From Nilaparvata lugens (lineage: Eukaryota > Arthropoda > Insecta > Hemiptera > Delphacidae), in assembly GCF_014356525.2 (NCBI RefSeq), contig NC_052510.1:18023999-18087998 (forward strand): a DNA stretch of 64,000 bases. Direction: 5' to 3'. The notes under the pieces are model-generated. The model searched no databases. It saw only the letters and a program-made list of their open reading frames with translations, and was not told where the DNA came from. This document shows, piece by piece, positions 24,701 through 63,603 of the stretch. Numbering within the stretch: position 1 is the stretch's first letter; each line of letters starts with the position of its first letter. The position numbers and the translations under genes are program-made.

Positions 24701-24910
24701 TATCTAATAAGACTTGATGTTTCTCACTTTTTCAATGGTTTTTATTTTTGGTGATGCATCAAGCCCACTGTTATCTTCTTTATAAAGATTTTTACCCACA
24801 TCCCTAACTGGAGAATAGCCCTGTTCTCTCCGATTCTCCCTGGTTATGTCTTCTGGGGTCGAATTTGTTAAACATTTGACACAAATTCTTTGCTGCGCCT
24901 CAATGCAATG
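21715..24910 (-). pseudogene. Decayed orphan gene with NTCAFDS motif, split by a LINE
   Basis: Right part, minus strand 24900-24500: HCIEAQQRICVKCL, then several stops, then KFHTWKVALTNTCAFDSIAQ and VVSCAINDSNAFHQ. Left part, 22263-21790: VDQSITGAFINLCHTLATQG, RRRMEILHSPKFQKLPGDIR and later CLECGFDCTITRTL, a CxxC pair. A LINE (22264-~24500) separates the parts. The NTCAFDS stretch resembles the nucleophile region of cysteine peptidases with an NxC active site. That is inference only; I do not recognise the family. Confidence 0.5.
22264..24500 (-). mobile_element. LINE with ATTTC-repeat tail, frameshifted RT
   Basis: Reading right to left: ISDDPKLIAGAINSQL, TVDEVLSVIKGLKNKK, then 24182-23910 with STVIPIFKKHSSL and NIRPISLLSVFSKIFEKLM. 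Next, 23797-23438 has TGVPQGSVLSATLFLIFIND and the catalytic AFADDVALFY, and 23396-22734 has FRYLGVNFDQNLNW and the C-terminal domain. The 3' end has AATAAA followed by about three ATTTC units at 22264-22285. The endonuclease is missing, so the copy is 5'-truncated. At least two frameshifts inactivate it. Confidence 0.75.
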
Positions 24911-26574
24911 AGAGATGATGATGAATAACAGTAAGGTAGTAATAACAGAGAAAGAGGTTATCTGTAATAAAACAAAAAAACAATTTTTTCGTTTTCATTA
25001 AAATGGATGAGACTTACTTATGTTGTCAAGGAGTGATACGAATATGCACAAAATAAGTGATTGAAATATAAAGTAGTGCGGCAGAAAGGATGAACGGTTT
25101 TCAAAAAAGTAATAAGTCGTTACATGTGCATAAAAAAAACATTTATTTACAGAACAAAATTCACATTATCTTACTGTTTTGTATTTAGTAATATCATTTT
25201 ATTGTAGCTTGAGAGTCCTAAGCTAATTTGTAATTTGCCGCCAGCCCTTAGTTAGTTACTTGTGGTTGTGCAGTTACCCTTTCTTTGTAATCTAAGGCAT
25301 GAGTTCAGTGGAAGCGTCCCTGGTTTTGCATTTTTAGTACGTGACCGTCAGGAGAAACTTCTAAACCACTCTCGTTTAAACCGCTCTCATTATAACCTCT
25401 TATTATCACCAGTATTGTGGAAAACCTCATTTAATTCTTATTATGATAAATTGTTATACCGGCCTTGACAAACCGTAACCATAGATGAAGGATAAGTAAG
25501 GAGATTACCCATGGTATAGAGGGAATAGGTCTTAAGGCGAATCAGCATGGAAAAAATTGTGATTCTAGCCCTAACTTATAGATAGCAGCACTGTTGGGGT
25601 CAAATTACTTTAAGTGATTACTCACTTGTAGAAGATATTGATAGTGGGGAAGTTATTCGAGGGGATAGGGTGGAAGATCAGCTGGTGGGTCTACGGCAGG
25701 GATATAATAGACAAGTTTTGTGTGAAAATGCAAAAGACAATCGTGATAATTACAAGAAATATTTTGTTGGAGAAGGTGCAGTTTCCTGGCAAAACAAATT
25801 TGTCACCAATAATTGAAGAGGTCGTTTCCAAAAACCACTATGTCCAAAATCACAATTTTTCAGTAGTACGATTTTTTGTTCCAATTCATATTATTCTAGG
25901 AAGTAGTTTTTTTCCATTTCCAACTACGTTCCTAATGATAATAAACATAAAAATATATGAATATATTGAATTTAAATGAGATATTAATAAATTTGCAACA
26001 GTTTTTCCAAACACCAACTATACAAAGTAGCGGCAGAGAAACCTCCGTCGTTTGTAGTTTCTACGTCCATGGACGTAGTGGAGTTAGGAAAAAAAATGTT
26101 AGATGGGTTTGGAAAACATAAGACACTCTTTGCATTGTAAATGAACAAGACTTTTAAGATTAATTTTTATTGAGGGTTTTAAGACATACAAATTTCTCAT
26201 AACCCACTCCAAATGACAGAAAAATAATATATCTTGAGAGTTAATCTATGAAAAAGGACTAAAATAGATTTTTTCACATGAATCATCATTATCAAAAATC
26301 AGGATAGTGTAGAGCTACAATAAATAAGTACGATGAAAGACAATTAGTTTTATTTCAAAAACATAAAAAATAATAATGAACAAAAAATAGTTTTGAAAAG
26401 TGAATTGATTATCAAAAGCGAACTGATAAAGTCTCAATTTATAAAAAATTTACAGGAAGGGCTCTTCTTCATAATATTTATACCGTTTGTGTAAAATCTT
26501 GCAGAATGAATCAGATGAAATGTACTGTTGTGTGTATTTGATATAAATTAAAGAATAGAACAAAAATAACTTAC
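24911..26574. other. No gene recognised
   Basis: ORFs of 68 and 113 codons on the plus strand show no family feature. The downstream exons of the MADF-domain gene might lie here, but I cannot identify them. Confidence 0.35.
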
Positions 26575-26931
26575 GAGTTGTGATTCGTCGCTCCCAATTG
26601 TCGCTCTAGTTTCTTCATGGTCGGCTGTAAACAATAGCAAGTCGAAATACCACAGTGATGGGGTGTATGCGTCATCTCCTGATGAGCCTGACTTCGGCTG
26701 TTTCACTTTCTTTAGCTCTTTACGGAACGCACATCTCAAGTTATTAATTTTCTTTTTCACAGTGTCAATGGTGGCTGATGGCACAGTTTTTTTATAAAAT
26801 TTTAATAACTCTCCGTAGGCCTCATCCCGCGATCGTTTATTTGAATAGGTATCGTCCTTCACTTTCCACAAACACGGGTATGCCCGATATAATTCAATAA
26901 ACGCTGAAATGAAAGGAGGCTTCCCGTCCAT
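26575..26931 (-). CDS. MADF-domain protein, first exon
   Basis: The ATG at 26931 is followed by FIELYRAYPCLWKVKDDTYS, KRSRDEAYGELLKF and KKKINNLRCAFRKELKKVKQ, then SLWYFDLLLF. This is the full pattern of the MADF (Myb/SANT-like) DNA-binding domain, with its conserved tryptophans. The frame runs into a good splice donor (GTAAGT) at 26574-26573 after SDESQL, so more exons should follow to the left; I could not find them. In insects such proteins are either small transcription regulators or partners of PIF/Harbinger transposases. No transposase is visible nearby. Confidence 0.7.
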
Positions 26932-27035
26932 CTTTCGTTGTCAGTCCAATTTCGACTGGTGTATGATTTCACGAAAATGATCTCACGCAAAACTGATGGA
27001 AACGGTGACAAAGGATCGTGAGCCTGCAGGCTGAC

Positions 27036-27141
27036 TGATAGTGTGTGGTGGCGGGCACATGAGATCATTATCTGACAGGCTCCTGCCTGTCGCGAATCTC
27101 TCATCCTATCGCCGCCTGCCCGGCGACCACACACCTTCAGT
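27036..27141. repeat. GC-rich inverted repeat
   Basis: gtgtgtggtggcgggca (about 27036) pairs with tgcccggcgaccacacac (about 27119), giving a strong ~17-bp stem. It lies about 100 bp upstream of the MADF exon and may be part of a decayed TIR element. Confidence 0.45.
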
Positions 27142-27619
27142 CCTGGTGAACTGCAGTCCAATATCTTCAGATCAAGTGACAAATGTGTGGGCAATCCCGA
27201 TCTACGGCCTTACGATTATCTTCAGTTAAACTGACAGTGTATGGGGCGCTTAACGCACTGATTGAGCGCCTTCTCACTCATTCTCTCTCTCTTTCTATCT
27301 GACTAGTTCCAGAGCTTCCTTTCTTTGGAGCTGTAGTCAGTGACCATATCGTGGTTATTGTTGTGGGAGTGAGTGATTGACAAAGTTTGCAATTCACTTA
27401 ATTCATTTTTTTTTTCAATCTGAATAAGAATTTACAATTGATAGCTTTTATAATGAGTAAAAATTTAACTAATGCAGGTAGTAACTGCAAATATACAGGT
27501 TAATCAAGTTGGGAATCGTATAAATTCTATTTGTATACAATGATGGAATAGTTTATGATAAGAAAAGTTGTACATACTGCTGATATTTTCAAATATTTTT
27601 TCTATATAATTTCAATAGA

Positions 27620-27737
27620 ATAGTGAAATTAGAGCGATATTGTCAGTTCCACATCATTTATTTGAGCCATATTGGTTTAGTTTATTCGTTCAAAAAAAAA
27701 AATTATGTGGAACTGACAACATCGCTTTCATTTCACC
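27620..27737. mobile_element. Short foldback element (~118 bp)
   Basis: The arms 27620-27655 and 27704-27737 are inverse complements over about 34 bp (core tgtcagttccacat), with an A-rich loop. Confidence 0.6.
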
Positions 27738-28399
27738 TTGATATGGAGAAATTCCACAATATCTCTGTTCATACAGTAAAGTTGAAAAAATATTATTATC
27801 TTGATTTAATTTTAATTATAACTATATTACGTTCGTTCATATACCTTTAGGTCTTTAAGGTGTGTGGTCAACGTTTTTAATCCATGCTCTTAATTTTTAA
27901 TGTTATTACAACTGTTTATTTTATAAGAACCAAGAAGGACAAACAAAAAACCAATAGATGTGATAATTTTCAATGAGACTTTATTGAAAAATGAGAAAAT
28001 GGGATTGATGGCTCCCTGATGGCCATACTTCGACAAGTTCGAGGATCCAGTATCTCTGGCAACAAGGCGTGATGGTAGAAATAAATTAATTTTTTCTCCA
28101 TCTTCTCGGTCCAAAACCTGCCATCCCTCTCAATCTTTTCAATGTGGATATCTTTTTTTGTCCATACTACAAAATAACAGATTTTTTCTCAGCTACATGT
28201 AGTTGCCCTTGCACCTGAAAAATCAAGAAACAGCCCAACTTAGAAAATTCCACACATTGTTAGGTAAACGTGCACGTATGAAACTATTTATCATCCTATG
28301 GTATCATGAGGGGCTACTAATTTTTTTAATGAATCAGCCAGTACCTTATTGTATCTTGTTATTTAGGCTTGCTCAACATTTTTCGAAAAATAAGGTAAA
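27738..28399. other. No gene recognised
   Basis: AT-rich. A 74-codon minus-strand ORF (28114-27890) has no recognisable feature. Confidence 0.35.
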
Positions 28400-28761
28400 A
28401 GCTCAAGTAGTGGCCACAGTTAAGGAATTTTTTGTAGTATATTAAGAACTATGGGTTCATTTTATCAACGATCTCTTCTGAAACTGTGTGAGCATGTAGC
28501 CCAAATCTTCCCTAATTGTCTCATTCCCTAAAATAGCGATAGTTTCAATTTTTTTTAAATATTAAATTTTTTGTGGAACTCAATTTTCATTCAGTAGTGG
28601 CCACTGAAAAATCATAAAATTTTAGTAGTGGCCAGGTATATGATTCAGTAGTGGCCATATGATGTTTTATGCTTTCTTACTACTCTTTACTTATACTTAT
28701 TGACAATATTCTTTCATATGTAGCTGATTGTTAATCAACTAAGTAAGCTTATCTTAGTTTG

Positions 28762-28787
28762 GAATGAAAATTAATACTAACTATTAA
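28762..28787 (+). repeat. 26-bp perfect direct repeat, copy 1
   Basis: Identical over 26 bases to 30644-30669. Copy 2 lies inside the transposase relic frame (GLIVSINFHS); copy 1 is noncoding. Confidence 0.8.
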
Positions 28788-29042
28788 TGCAAAATTCTAT
28801 TTAATTATACAATTTTCATATCAAAGAATAAGTCAGTACAAGAATAATCAATTATTGTTTCTTTGTAGCCAAAAGAAAAAAATTATATTTTTGATAGTGG
28901 CGTCCTAGAAAATTTAAATTAACTCGTTTCTTGATTATATTTATTTGAATTTCAATTTCAATTTAAACTTAAATTTTAATTTGATTAATTGATTCATCTC
29001 TTGAATTAAAATTTCATACCTGGATTTTTTTTTCTCTCTAGA

Positions 29043-30702
29043 TCACCAAGGCACATCAATGCATTGAGGGAAATGATAGTGTACATTTTCAGCACTGCCA
29101 AATTCCAGTGGTTTTGGTAATTTGTATAGGACGTCATTATCACATATCATTTTTTCTTCTTGTCCATCAGCTACAAAAACATTTCGCATTCGATTGCAGG
29201 GCTTTAACAAAGTCACTATCTTGTCAACCTTCAGATCACTCATCACACTTTTAACAAAGCAAACACATCTGACTCTAGAGTTTTTTTTAGTGATTGTTGC
29301 AAGCACAAAGTCTCCTGCATGAATGTTTGTCACCACCGTTATCAGTTGGTCTTCATCATTTGGAACCGTCGCTGGCTTATCACTTTCATGTTCCTCCACG
29401 TTTTCAATACTCCTTATTGGGGTAGAACTTGCCGACTCTATAAATCTTTTTAAATCACTGTCAGATAAAGTCTTGGTTGGTGATCTCATTCCAGTTGTGA
29501 GTTCTAATTGATTTTCTTTATTGAAGTCTGAATACTCAATCTCAAGGCCATTTGAATCGAAGTAGCTTATTTGTACTCCATCAAGAAAGACAAGTGAAGC
29601 CTCATTTTTGTCTTGGACGTCAGTAAATAATTGTAGTTGAATGTTTGAATTACAATCAGGTATCGAAGGAATCTCATTATCTGTCCAATCTTCTCCCAAT
29701 TCCGTTGCAGTGAACTCATTTTGATTTTGGTGAGATGAAGTACTTGATTTAGTCTTTCTTGCTTCCCTACATATTCCACTGTTGTTGAGAGAATTGGACT
29801 CTTCATTTTTCAATTCTTTCTCTTTACTATTGTCTTCACAGTTTTCTTCAGTCTTCACTGATTTCTTGACTTCAAAAATATATTTTTCAATATCAGAGTC
29901 CAATTCTAAGCTTGCATCATCAGATGAATTACCAGAGGGTCTCCATGAGTTTTCCTCATCTGAAGAAAATTCTTGTACAGTCTGTCTTCATTTTCTTCTT
30001 TCTTTGTCTGGTTTCTTTGGTACTTTTACTCTAAGCTTCTTCTCCTCTTCTTTCTTTCTCTTCAATTCTTCACGATCTTCTACTTTCTTCCTTTTCAATT
30101 CTTCACGTTCTTCTTTTTTCTTCAGTCTCAGTATTTTACGTTCTTCCTTCATTTTAGCCATTTCCATCTTCTTGTTTATTTATCCTGTTCATTTTCACGC
30201 CATTTCTCTGAGGTTAAAACAGAACAAAACCAGTGGAAGATTTTTTCTTTGATGTCACTTTTTGATGCTTCACAGGCCACTTCAATGATCTTTTGAATGG
30301 ACTAGGAATATTAGGACTGGGAATGGACTGTGAAATATTATTGGGAGGAGTAACCTGAATGTTTGCGTCGATCACAGGAGTTGAAATGTTGTTTGAGCAG
30401 CTTTGATTTTTTTGGGGTTCAGCCTTGCAGCTTGTACCATTCTGTATTTGTGGTTGCATAATCAAATCATTTTCACATTTATCTATTTCACATTCTTCAA
30501 CTATTGAAAACAAATCTGGTGACTCATCTTCCACAGATATTTGGAGGCTATCCACTAAACTATCTTCTTGTCCCTGATCTTGCACAGCTGGTGGACAATC
30601 TTTTTTTTTCGAAACATAATTTTTAATTTGACTCCATACATAAGAATGAAAATTAATACTAACTATTAAGCCATTGGGAGGTCTCAAATCCTTATTAAGC
30701 AA
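29043..30702 (-). pseudogene. C-terminal part of a pogo/Tigger-like transposase, decayed
   Basis: 30702-30214 ends with SIPSPNIPSPFKRSLKWP and a lysine-rich stretch. One frameshift later comes LTSEKWRENEQDK. Then there is a highly charged helix (KKEEREELKRKK), one in-frame TGA near 29982, and an open frame to 29043 containing HAGDFVLATITKK and YKLPKPLEF. The order, a basic KRSLKWP segment, a TSEKW segment, a charged coiled coil and a C-terminal LPKPL segment, is what I associate with the tails of Tigger/jerky-like DDE transposases in insects (recollection, not a search). The DDE core is missing upstream. Confidence 0.45.
30644..30669 (+). repeat. 26-bp perfect direct repeat, copy 2
   Basis: Matches 28762-28787 exactly, at 1.88 kb distance and in the same orientation. 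Confidence 0.8.
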
Positions 30703-30874
30703 AAGAAATCATCCATGTGGCACTACTGGAGCAGTGGCCACTACCGCCCAAGTAGCAAACAATATTGTCCCAATATTGGAAAAAATATTTTATCAATATT
30801 GTTACAATATATAAAAATATTGGTAAATATTTTAAAATATTTTAAAAATATGTTTTTGAAACGTTTACATTTTT

Positions 30875-30974
30875 NNNNNNNNNNNNNNNNNNNNNNNNNN
30901 NNNNNNNNNNNNNNNNNNNNNNNNNNNNNNNNNNNNNNNNNNNNNNNNNNNNNNNNNNNNNNNNNNNNNNNNNN
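30875..30974. other. Assembly gap of 100 N
   Basis: Exactly 100 Ns, a conventional unknown-length gap. It is preceded by AATATT-rich sequence (30760-30860) that may have broken the assembly. Confidence 0.98.
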
Positions 30975-31667
30975 TTCAACATAGTACAGTTACTACCTAT
31001 ATTATTATACAGTTACTACTATTATATTCTTAATTTATCAACTGTATACATACTTCTTTAAAATTGTTAATTTTTCTATTAATCTTATCTTCATATTTCT
31101 CATTTTTTAACCTCTCCTCTAACAATTAATGTAATACAAGATTCAAAACCTGTAATATATTTTTTAATTTTACTATATAACTGTCTTTCTGTTGAATTAT
31201 TCTCAAACTATTATAATATTTCCATTTATGCTCTTTTACTTTTACTAGACTATGGAATTGATTGATACTTTAATTATATTATTTATCTGTAGATTGATAA
31301 GCACTTATTGCTCTTTTTCTACAAATGAGTGGAATTTATAAAATGGTAATTGATACAAAAATCATTGTTTTGTAGTATGTGCGAGCTTATTGCACTCAAT
31401 CCTTTATTTCATCTTCATTACATCATACTTGAATTTCTAAATCTTTTTTCTTCCCAACTCCTTCTACTGTATCTTCAACTATATCAAGTTATAAATTAAA
31501 TAATCTTACTTATAACACTTTGCATCCGACTCCTAATCGCAGACAAAGTCCAGTAACATACTTTACTTTTTGTGAGTAGTATCTTGTTCACTTTTTACTA
31601 TTGTCGTTTTATACTTTTGTGAATATTTTGTATGAATGTCGAGTGAATAAATTTGATTTGATTTGAT
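30975..31667 (+). mobile_element. Possible LINE 3' UTR and tail
   Basis: It ends gtgaataaatttgatttgatttgatag at 31640-31668: AATAAA followed by a short TTTGA repeat, the same layout as other LINE tails in this window. No ORF is readable, so only the 3' end is supported. Confidence 0.4.
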
Positions 31668-32117
31668 AGCACTCATCAATATAAACTCAACTCGAGCTTT
31701 CGCACAGGCAATATGTTGCCTGTGTAAGCTTTTTCCTTTATTAGGTATTAAAGTAGGCTAAAGTATTCAATTCATAATACTAGCTCTATGCTCTAGCTCT
31801 ATTTAAATTATAATCATTGTTTCTCTTTGGTGATACTATACAGGAATCTGTTACATCTTCAAAGGCAGACGGTAGACATACTCCTCAGCTGTTTCAACTG
31901 ATTATCAGACAAACAGCCGAATGTGAAAATAAAACATTTATTATCATAATTCTGTCATAAATCAATTGTGTTCAAAATTTGTTTTTTAAATTGCAACCTT
32001 TAGATTTTTTTAAAAGACAAAAAACGCAGGAATAGAAGTTAAAGAAATTTTATCTTATAAAATTTGTAATTTTTACACAATTTCGACGAATCAGTGATAT
32101 AGAAAAACATATTCAAC
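31668..32117 (+). other. Upstream region of the triokinase gene
   Basis: 450 bp before the start codon. It has AT-rich TATA-like strings (e.g. 32056), but none is convincing in such AT-rich DNA. It probably contains the 5' UTR. Confidence 0.3.
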
Positions 32118-43782
<11,665 letters not shown>

Positions 43783-43829
43783 TCAATTAAAAAAAAGTTA
43801 CTTGTCCTTGATTGTGTCAGTGTCTTTTT

Positions 43830-43835
43830 AATAAA
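43830..43835 (+). terminator. Polyadenylation signal AATAAA for triokinase
   Basis: AATAAA lies 48 bases after the stop codon, and a second one follows at about 43843. This fits a short 3' UTR. Confidence 0.55.
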
Positions 43836-45360
43836 GATTTTAATAAATTATTATTCATTACTTTTTGTTCAACCATGATCAACTATCCTCAATCAGCTAA
43901 TCCCAACTTCTCAGCATTGTGCTGATCCTGAATCAAAACATTGATATCCAAGATGAGATGATAGGTACAATTTCTATTTAAAATAGTGTTTAATCCTGAA
44001 ATCTTTGGATACATTTTCCGGGATACCAGGCAGAAATCGAATGATACGAATATAGTAATTTGTAAAATAATTATTTATTTTCACAAGTTTGTTCATTAAA
44101 AAAATTATAAGCTTCTGTTTTGAAACGAGAAAAATATATTCATTGCGAAAAAAATTATTGACTTATTAGCACACTGATAATAGACATTCATAATAATTTG
44201 ATTGAAAACTCAACAACTGAACACTGATCGAATCGTTGAAGTTCAATTGACAAAATTTCTTTTTTAATGAATTAATAGGATACTAGCAATTTTTAAAATA
44301 TTTAAAATATCTGATAAAAGATCGAAATATGTATAGAAATATTAAACTCTAGCATTAAATATTGAGACATTAAAAATTGATCTTTTTCAACTTTGAACAG
44401 GTAATTGAATTGAATTAATGGAATAATTACAGTAAAAGACACAGCAAATAATTTAATAACTGACAAAGAAAAGGAAAAATTAACAAAAGAGAAATAGTAT
44501 CTCGCTCCTATGAGAATAAATAAATCATTACGGTTCAACAATATAAAATGTTGATAACTAGTAGTCACTCACTCATTCACTCACAATGGACTTTCAATGT
44601 TTACTTTCATACAGTAACAAAACACACCATCAATCAATTTACATTTTATGCACAAACTTATTCATCTCTACAGAATTATAAGTCGTTTTGGAAAGTTTCA
44701 AATCTAACACAACAATGTATGTTTTCTGTGAAATTAATTCTTATCATTAACTATTTGAGATTGCAGATTTTTAAATGAAGATTCAATCCAGTAATGATAA
44801 TTGACTGACTAATGAAAGCTTAAAGACAAATAAATATATATGTTTCAAGCCTTATAAGTAATAGGCCTACAGAAGTATCAGTATATCATAAACCTAAATC
44901 TTGTAAAGAGAATGTCAAATCATTAATAGTTTGAAAGGATTCAGATGACAGCATCTTAATTGGAAAATAAATTTAGTTCATTATTTAGAATAATAACCAA
45001 CAGCAGTCAAGTTTATACTTAAACTGTGCTATCAGCTATTTCGCAATAACAAGGAATTTAATCTTTTTTTATGGTATTTATATGCTATTTTTCTATTTCA
45101 ACACTACTACAAAACTTTCAATATTATCATAACGAATACTATTATGGATCATTTGTGGTACAATAATAGAAGTGCACTTCTATGGTTGTGTCCAAGATGT
45201 ATGGATTTAAAAAAAAATCAAGACAGAAATCAAAAACATTTTAAAATCTACCCATCAATCAATACTGGAATAACTTATTTAAGTAAGAACTAAAGACTGG
45301 AAGTGAATCACATGACTTACAGTATTATAGCACAGTCTTCACTTTAGCCGTTACCTTACA
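43836..45360. other. Intergenic region between triokinase and STE24
   Basis: The two genes are convergent. AT-rich; no ORF or repeat recognised. Confidence 0.4.
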
Positions 45361-45890
45361 TCTAAGCAACAGTCTTCAACAGGTCACCTTTTTGAGGTTT
45401 ACTCAGTCAACTTTCAACTTAATTGTTCACTTTTTGAGGGAGCACTCAGCACTCAGTACTCAGTCAGATATTCAACTGAATAATTCACCACCTTTTTAGG
45501 CACTCAACTAGATAATTCCCAACTTTTCAGGGGCACTCAGTCAAACATTTGACTCAATGCACATCTATGGGGAGCACTCAATCAACTCAATAATTCACTT
45601 TCTTTGGATGTTGCACTCACTCAGCACAAAACGTCACTATTTCATACATTCAACTCAATAATTCACCTTTTTAGGTGCAGTCACTCAACACATTAACTCA
45701 CTTCAACATACATTCAACTCAAGTATTCACCTGTTCTAGGTGCACTCACTCAACAAAAAAATTAACATTTTGAGGTACCTGAACTTAGTCAAGCACACAA
45801 ATATTCACCTCTTGGGTACTTACAGTTAGTCAAGGACACAACAAAAATATTCACCTTTTGAGGTACCTGAACTTAAAGTCCGAGAGATAT
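45361..45890 (-). repeat. Degenerate tandem repeats in the likely STE24 3' UTR
   Basis: A 45-60-bp pattern with TATTCACCTTTTGAGG and ACTCACTCAACA blocks recurs about ten times with variable spacing. It lies 260-790 bp beyond the STE24 stop codon. Confidence 0.6.
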
Positions 45891-45905
45891 TACTTTTTAC
45901 TGGGA

Positions 45906-45926
45906 TCTCTCTCTCTCTCTCTCTCG
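45906..45926. repeat. (CT)n microsatellite
   Basis: About ten CT units within the presumed STE24 3' UTR. Confidence 0.8.
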
Positions 45927-46147
45927 AAGACAGAGAGGCCCGATGCTCTTTCTTTCACTAATCACTCTCACTACCTACAGTAACAGCATTCACCCTACTT
46001 TTGTGTCAGCATCCAATTGTGCGCATCATGCCTACTCCTCCTCGTCGGTTAAAAGTAATATCTCTGGAACTTTAGTCACGCACTCACCCTTTGAGGTTCA
46101 CCCGGTCAACAAACACAGTTTTGGATTTGAGCTTACTGAGCATAGCA

Positions 46148-62629
<16,482 letters not shown>

Positions 62630-63093
62630 CTGAAAACAATAAAAAGGTTGATGAAGAATACTCAACGTTCCTAACAGGTTCCTCAGCAGTCGAAGGACTA
62701 CCCTTTGGTCTGTAAGAAATGGGAATAAATAAACCTAAGTTTTTTCTTTCAACTTGAGTTGGAAGTTCTTTTATTTCTCTTTCATCTTTTTCAAGTTAAG
62801 TTACAATATAATCAAAATTCACCATTCTACCATAGAAAGAGACTGTGGACTTCATTAAACAAAACACTTTTCACGATGGAAGTGGATAAATAATAATAAT
62901 AATATCGAGTGACCAATCCAGCATTCAGAATTCTGATGGAAGTGAATGATTAAAACGCAGTCAACGGTGTCGGCCTCTGACTTGTAGCAGTACAGTTGGT
63001 ATACGCACCGTATCTACAATTCAGCCGAACAAATTTCTATTAGCAGTTCCATAACATAACATGAAGATTTATTGTAAAGTGAGGGTAAGATTA
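62630..63093. other. STE24 upstream intron or 5' flank
   Basis: No match to the STE24 N-terminus is readable on the minus strand here or up to 64000. Confidence 0.4.
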
Positions 63094-63293
63094 CATTGGA
63101 TTCGTAAGTGCTGATAATGCATGAGCCGAGAAAATCTGGGAAGAGCTATTGAAACACGTTGTAACTTGTCTGTAGCTGCTCACACTGAAAGCAACCAGCA
63201 AGTGCCAGCGTTCAGACAGTTCAGTGTGAGTCTTCCAATAGCTCTTTCCAGATTTTGTTATGCACTTGCACATATACTTACGCATCGAATGTG
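63094..63293. mobile_element. 200-bp MITE, first of a related pair
   Basis: cattggattcgtaag at the left pairs with cttacgcatcgaatg at the right. Internal inverted blocks (gaaaatctggGAAGAGCTATTG and its inverse) extend the stem. Confidence 0.65.
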
Positions 63294-63304
63294 ATAATAC
63301 CCTT

Positions 63305-63603
63305 AGGGTGTGATCATATTGAATGTGCACGTCAGATCATTGTTTTGTTTTTTTTTTGGTTGGTTTCTATGGTTGCAGATTTGACGCCTAGTGAGATCGC
63401 ACTCCCCGAGCCAAAAAGCAAAATTTAGAAAGACCGAAAGAGCCATACAAACAAGTGTCGTGCATGCAGCTGCTTGCACTAAACGCAACCAATACATGCT
63501 TGCGTACAGTGTGAGTCTATCCTATATTGCTATTTCTATGACTTGTTTCTCATAACCAAGCTTGCACTTGCACATATACGCATTCAATGTGATCAAACAC
63601 TCA
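63305..63603. mobile_element. 299-bp MITE, second of the pair
   Basis: The ends gtgtgatcatattgaatg and cattcaatgtgatcaaacac are inverted. The centre shares gctgctYRcact, gcaacca and cagtgtgagtct with the first MITE, so they are related families. Confidence 0.65.

Larger units (their letters stand above)
28400..30745 (-). mobile_element. Decayed DNA transposon with subterminal GTGGCCACTAC motifs
   Basis: AGTAGTGGCCA occurs at about 28408, 28603, 28623 and 28649 in one orientation. Inverse forms, GTGGCACTACT and GTGGCCACTACC, lie at about 30718 and 30735. The coding relic sits between them. Such clustered subterminal inverted motifs are usual transposase-binding sites. The exact ends are not resolved. 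Confidence 0.45.

Noticed and set aside
25262..25979. Two plus-strand ORFs (68 and 113 codons)
   Set aside because: No motif, composition or splice context supports coding.
32044..32117. TATA box upstream of triokinase
   Set aside because: TATAAAA at 32056 is present, but such strings are frequent in this AT-rich DNA and there is no other support.
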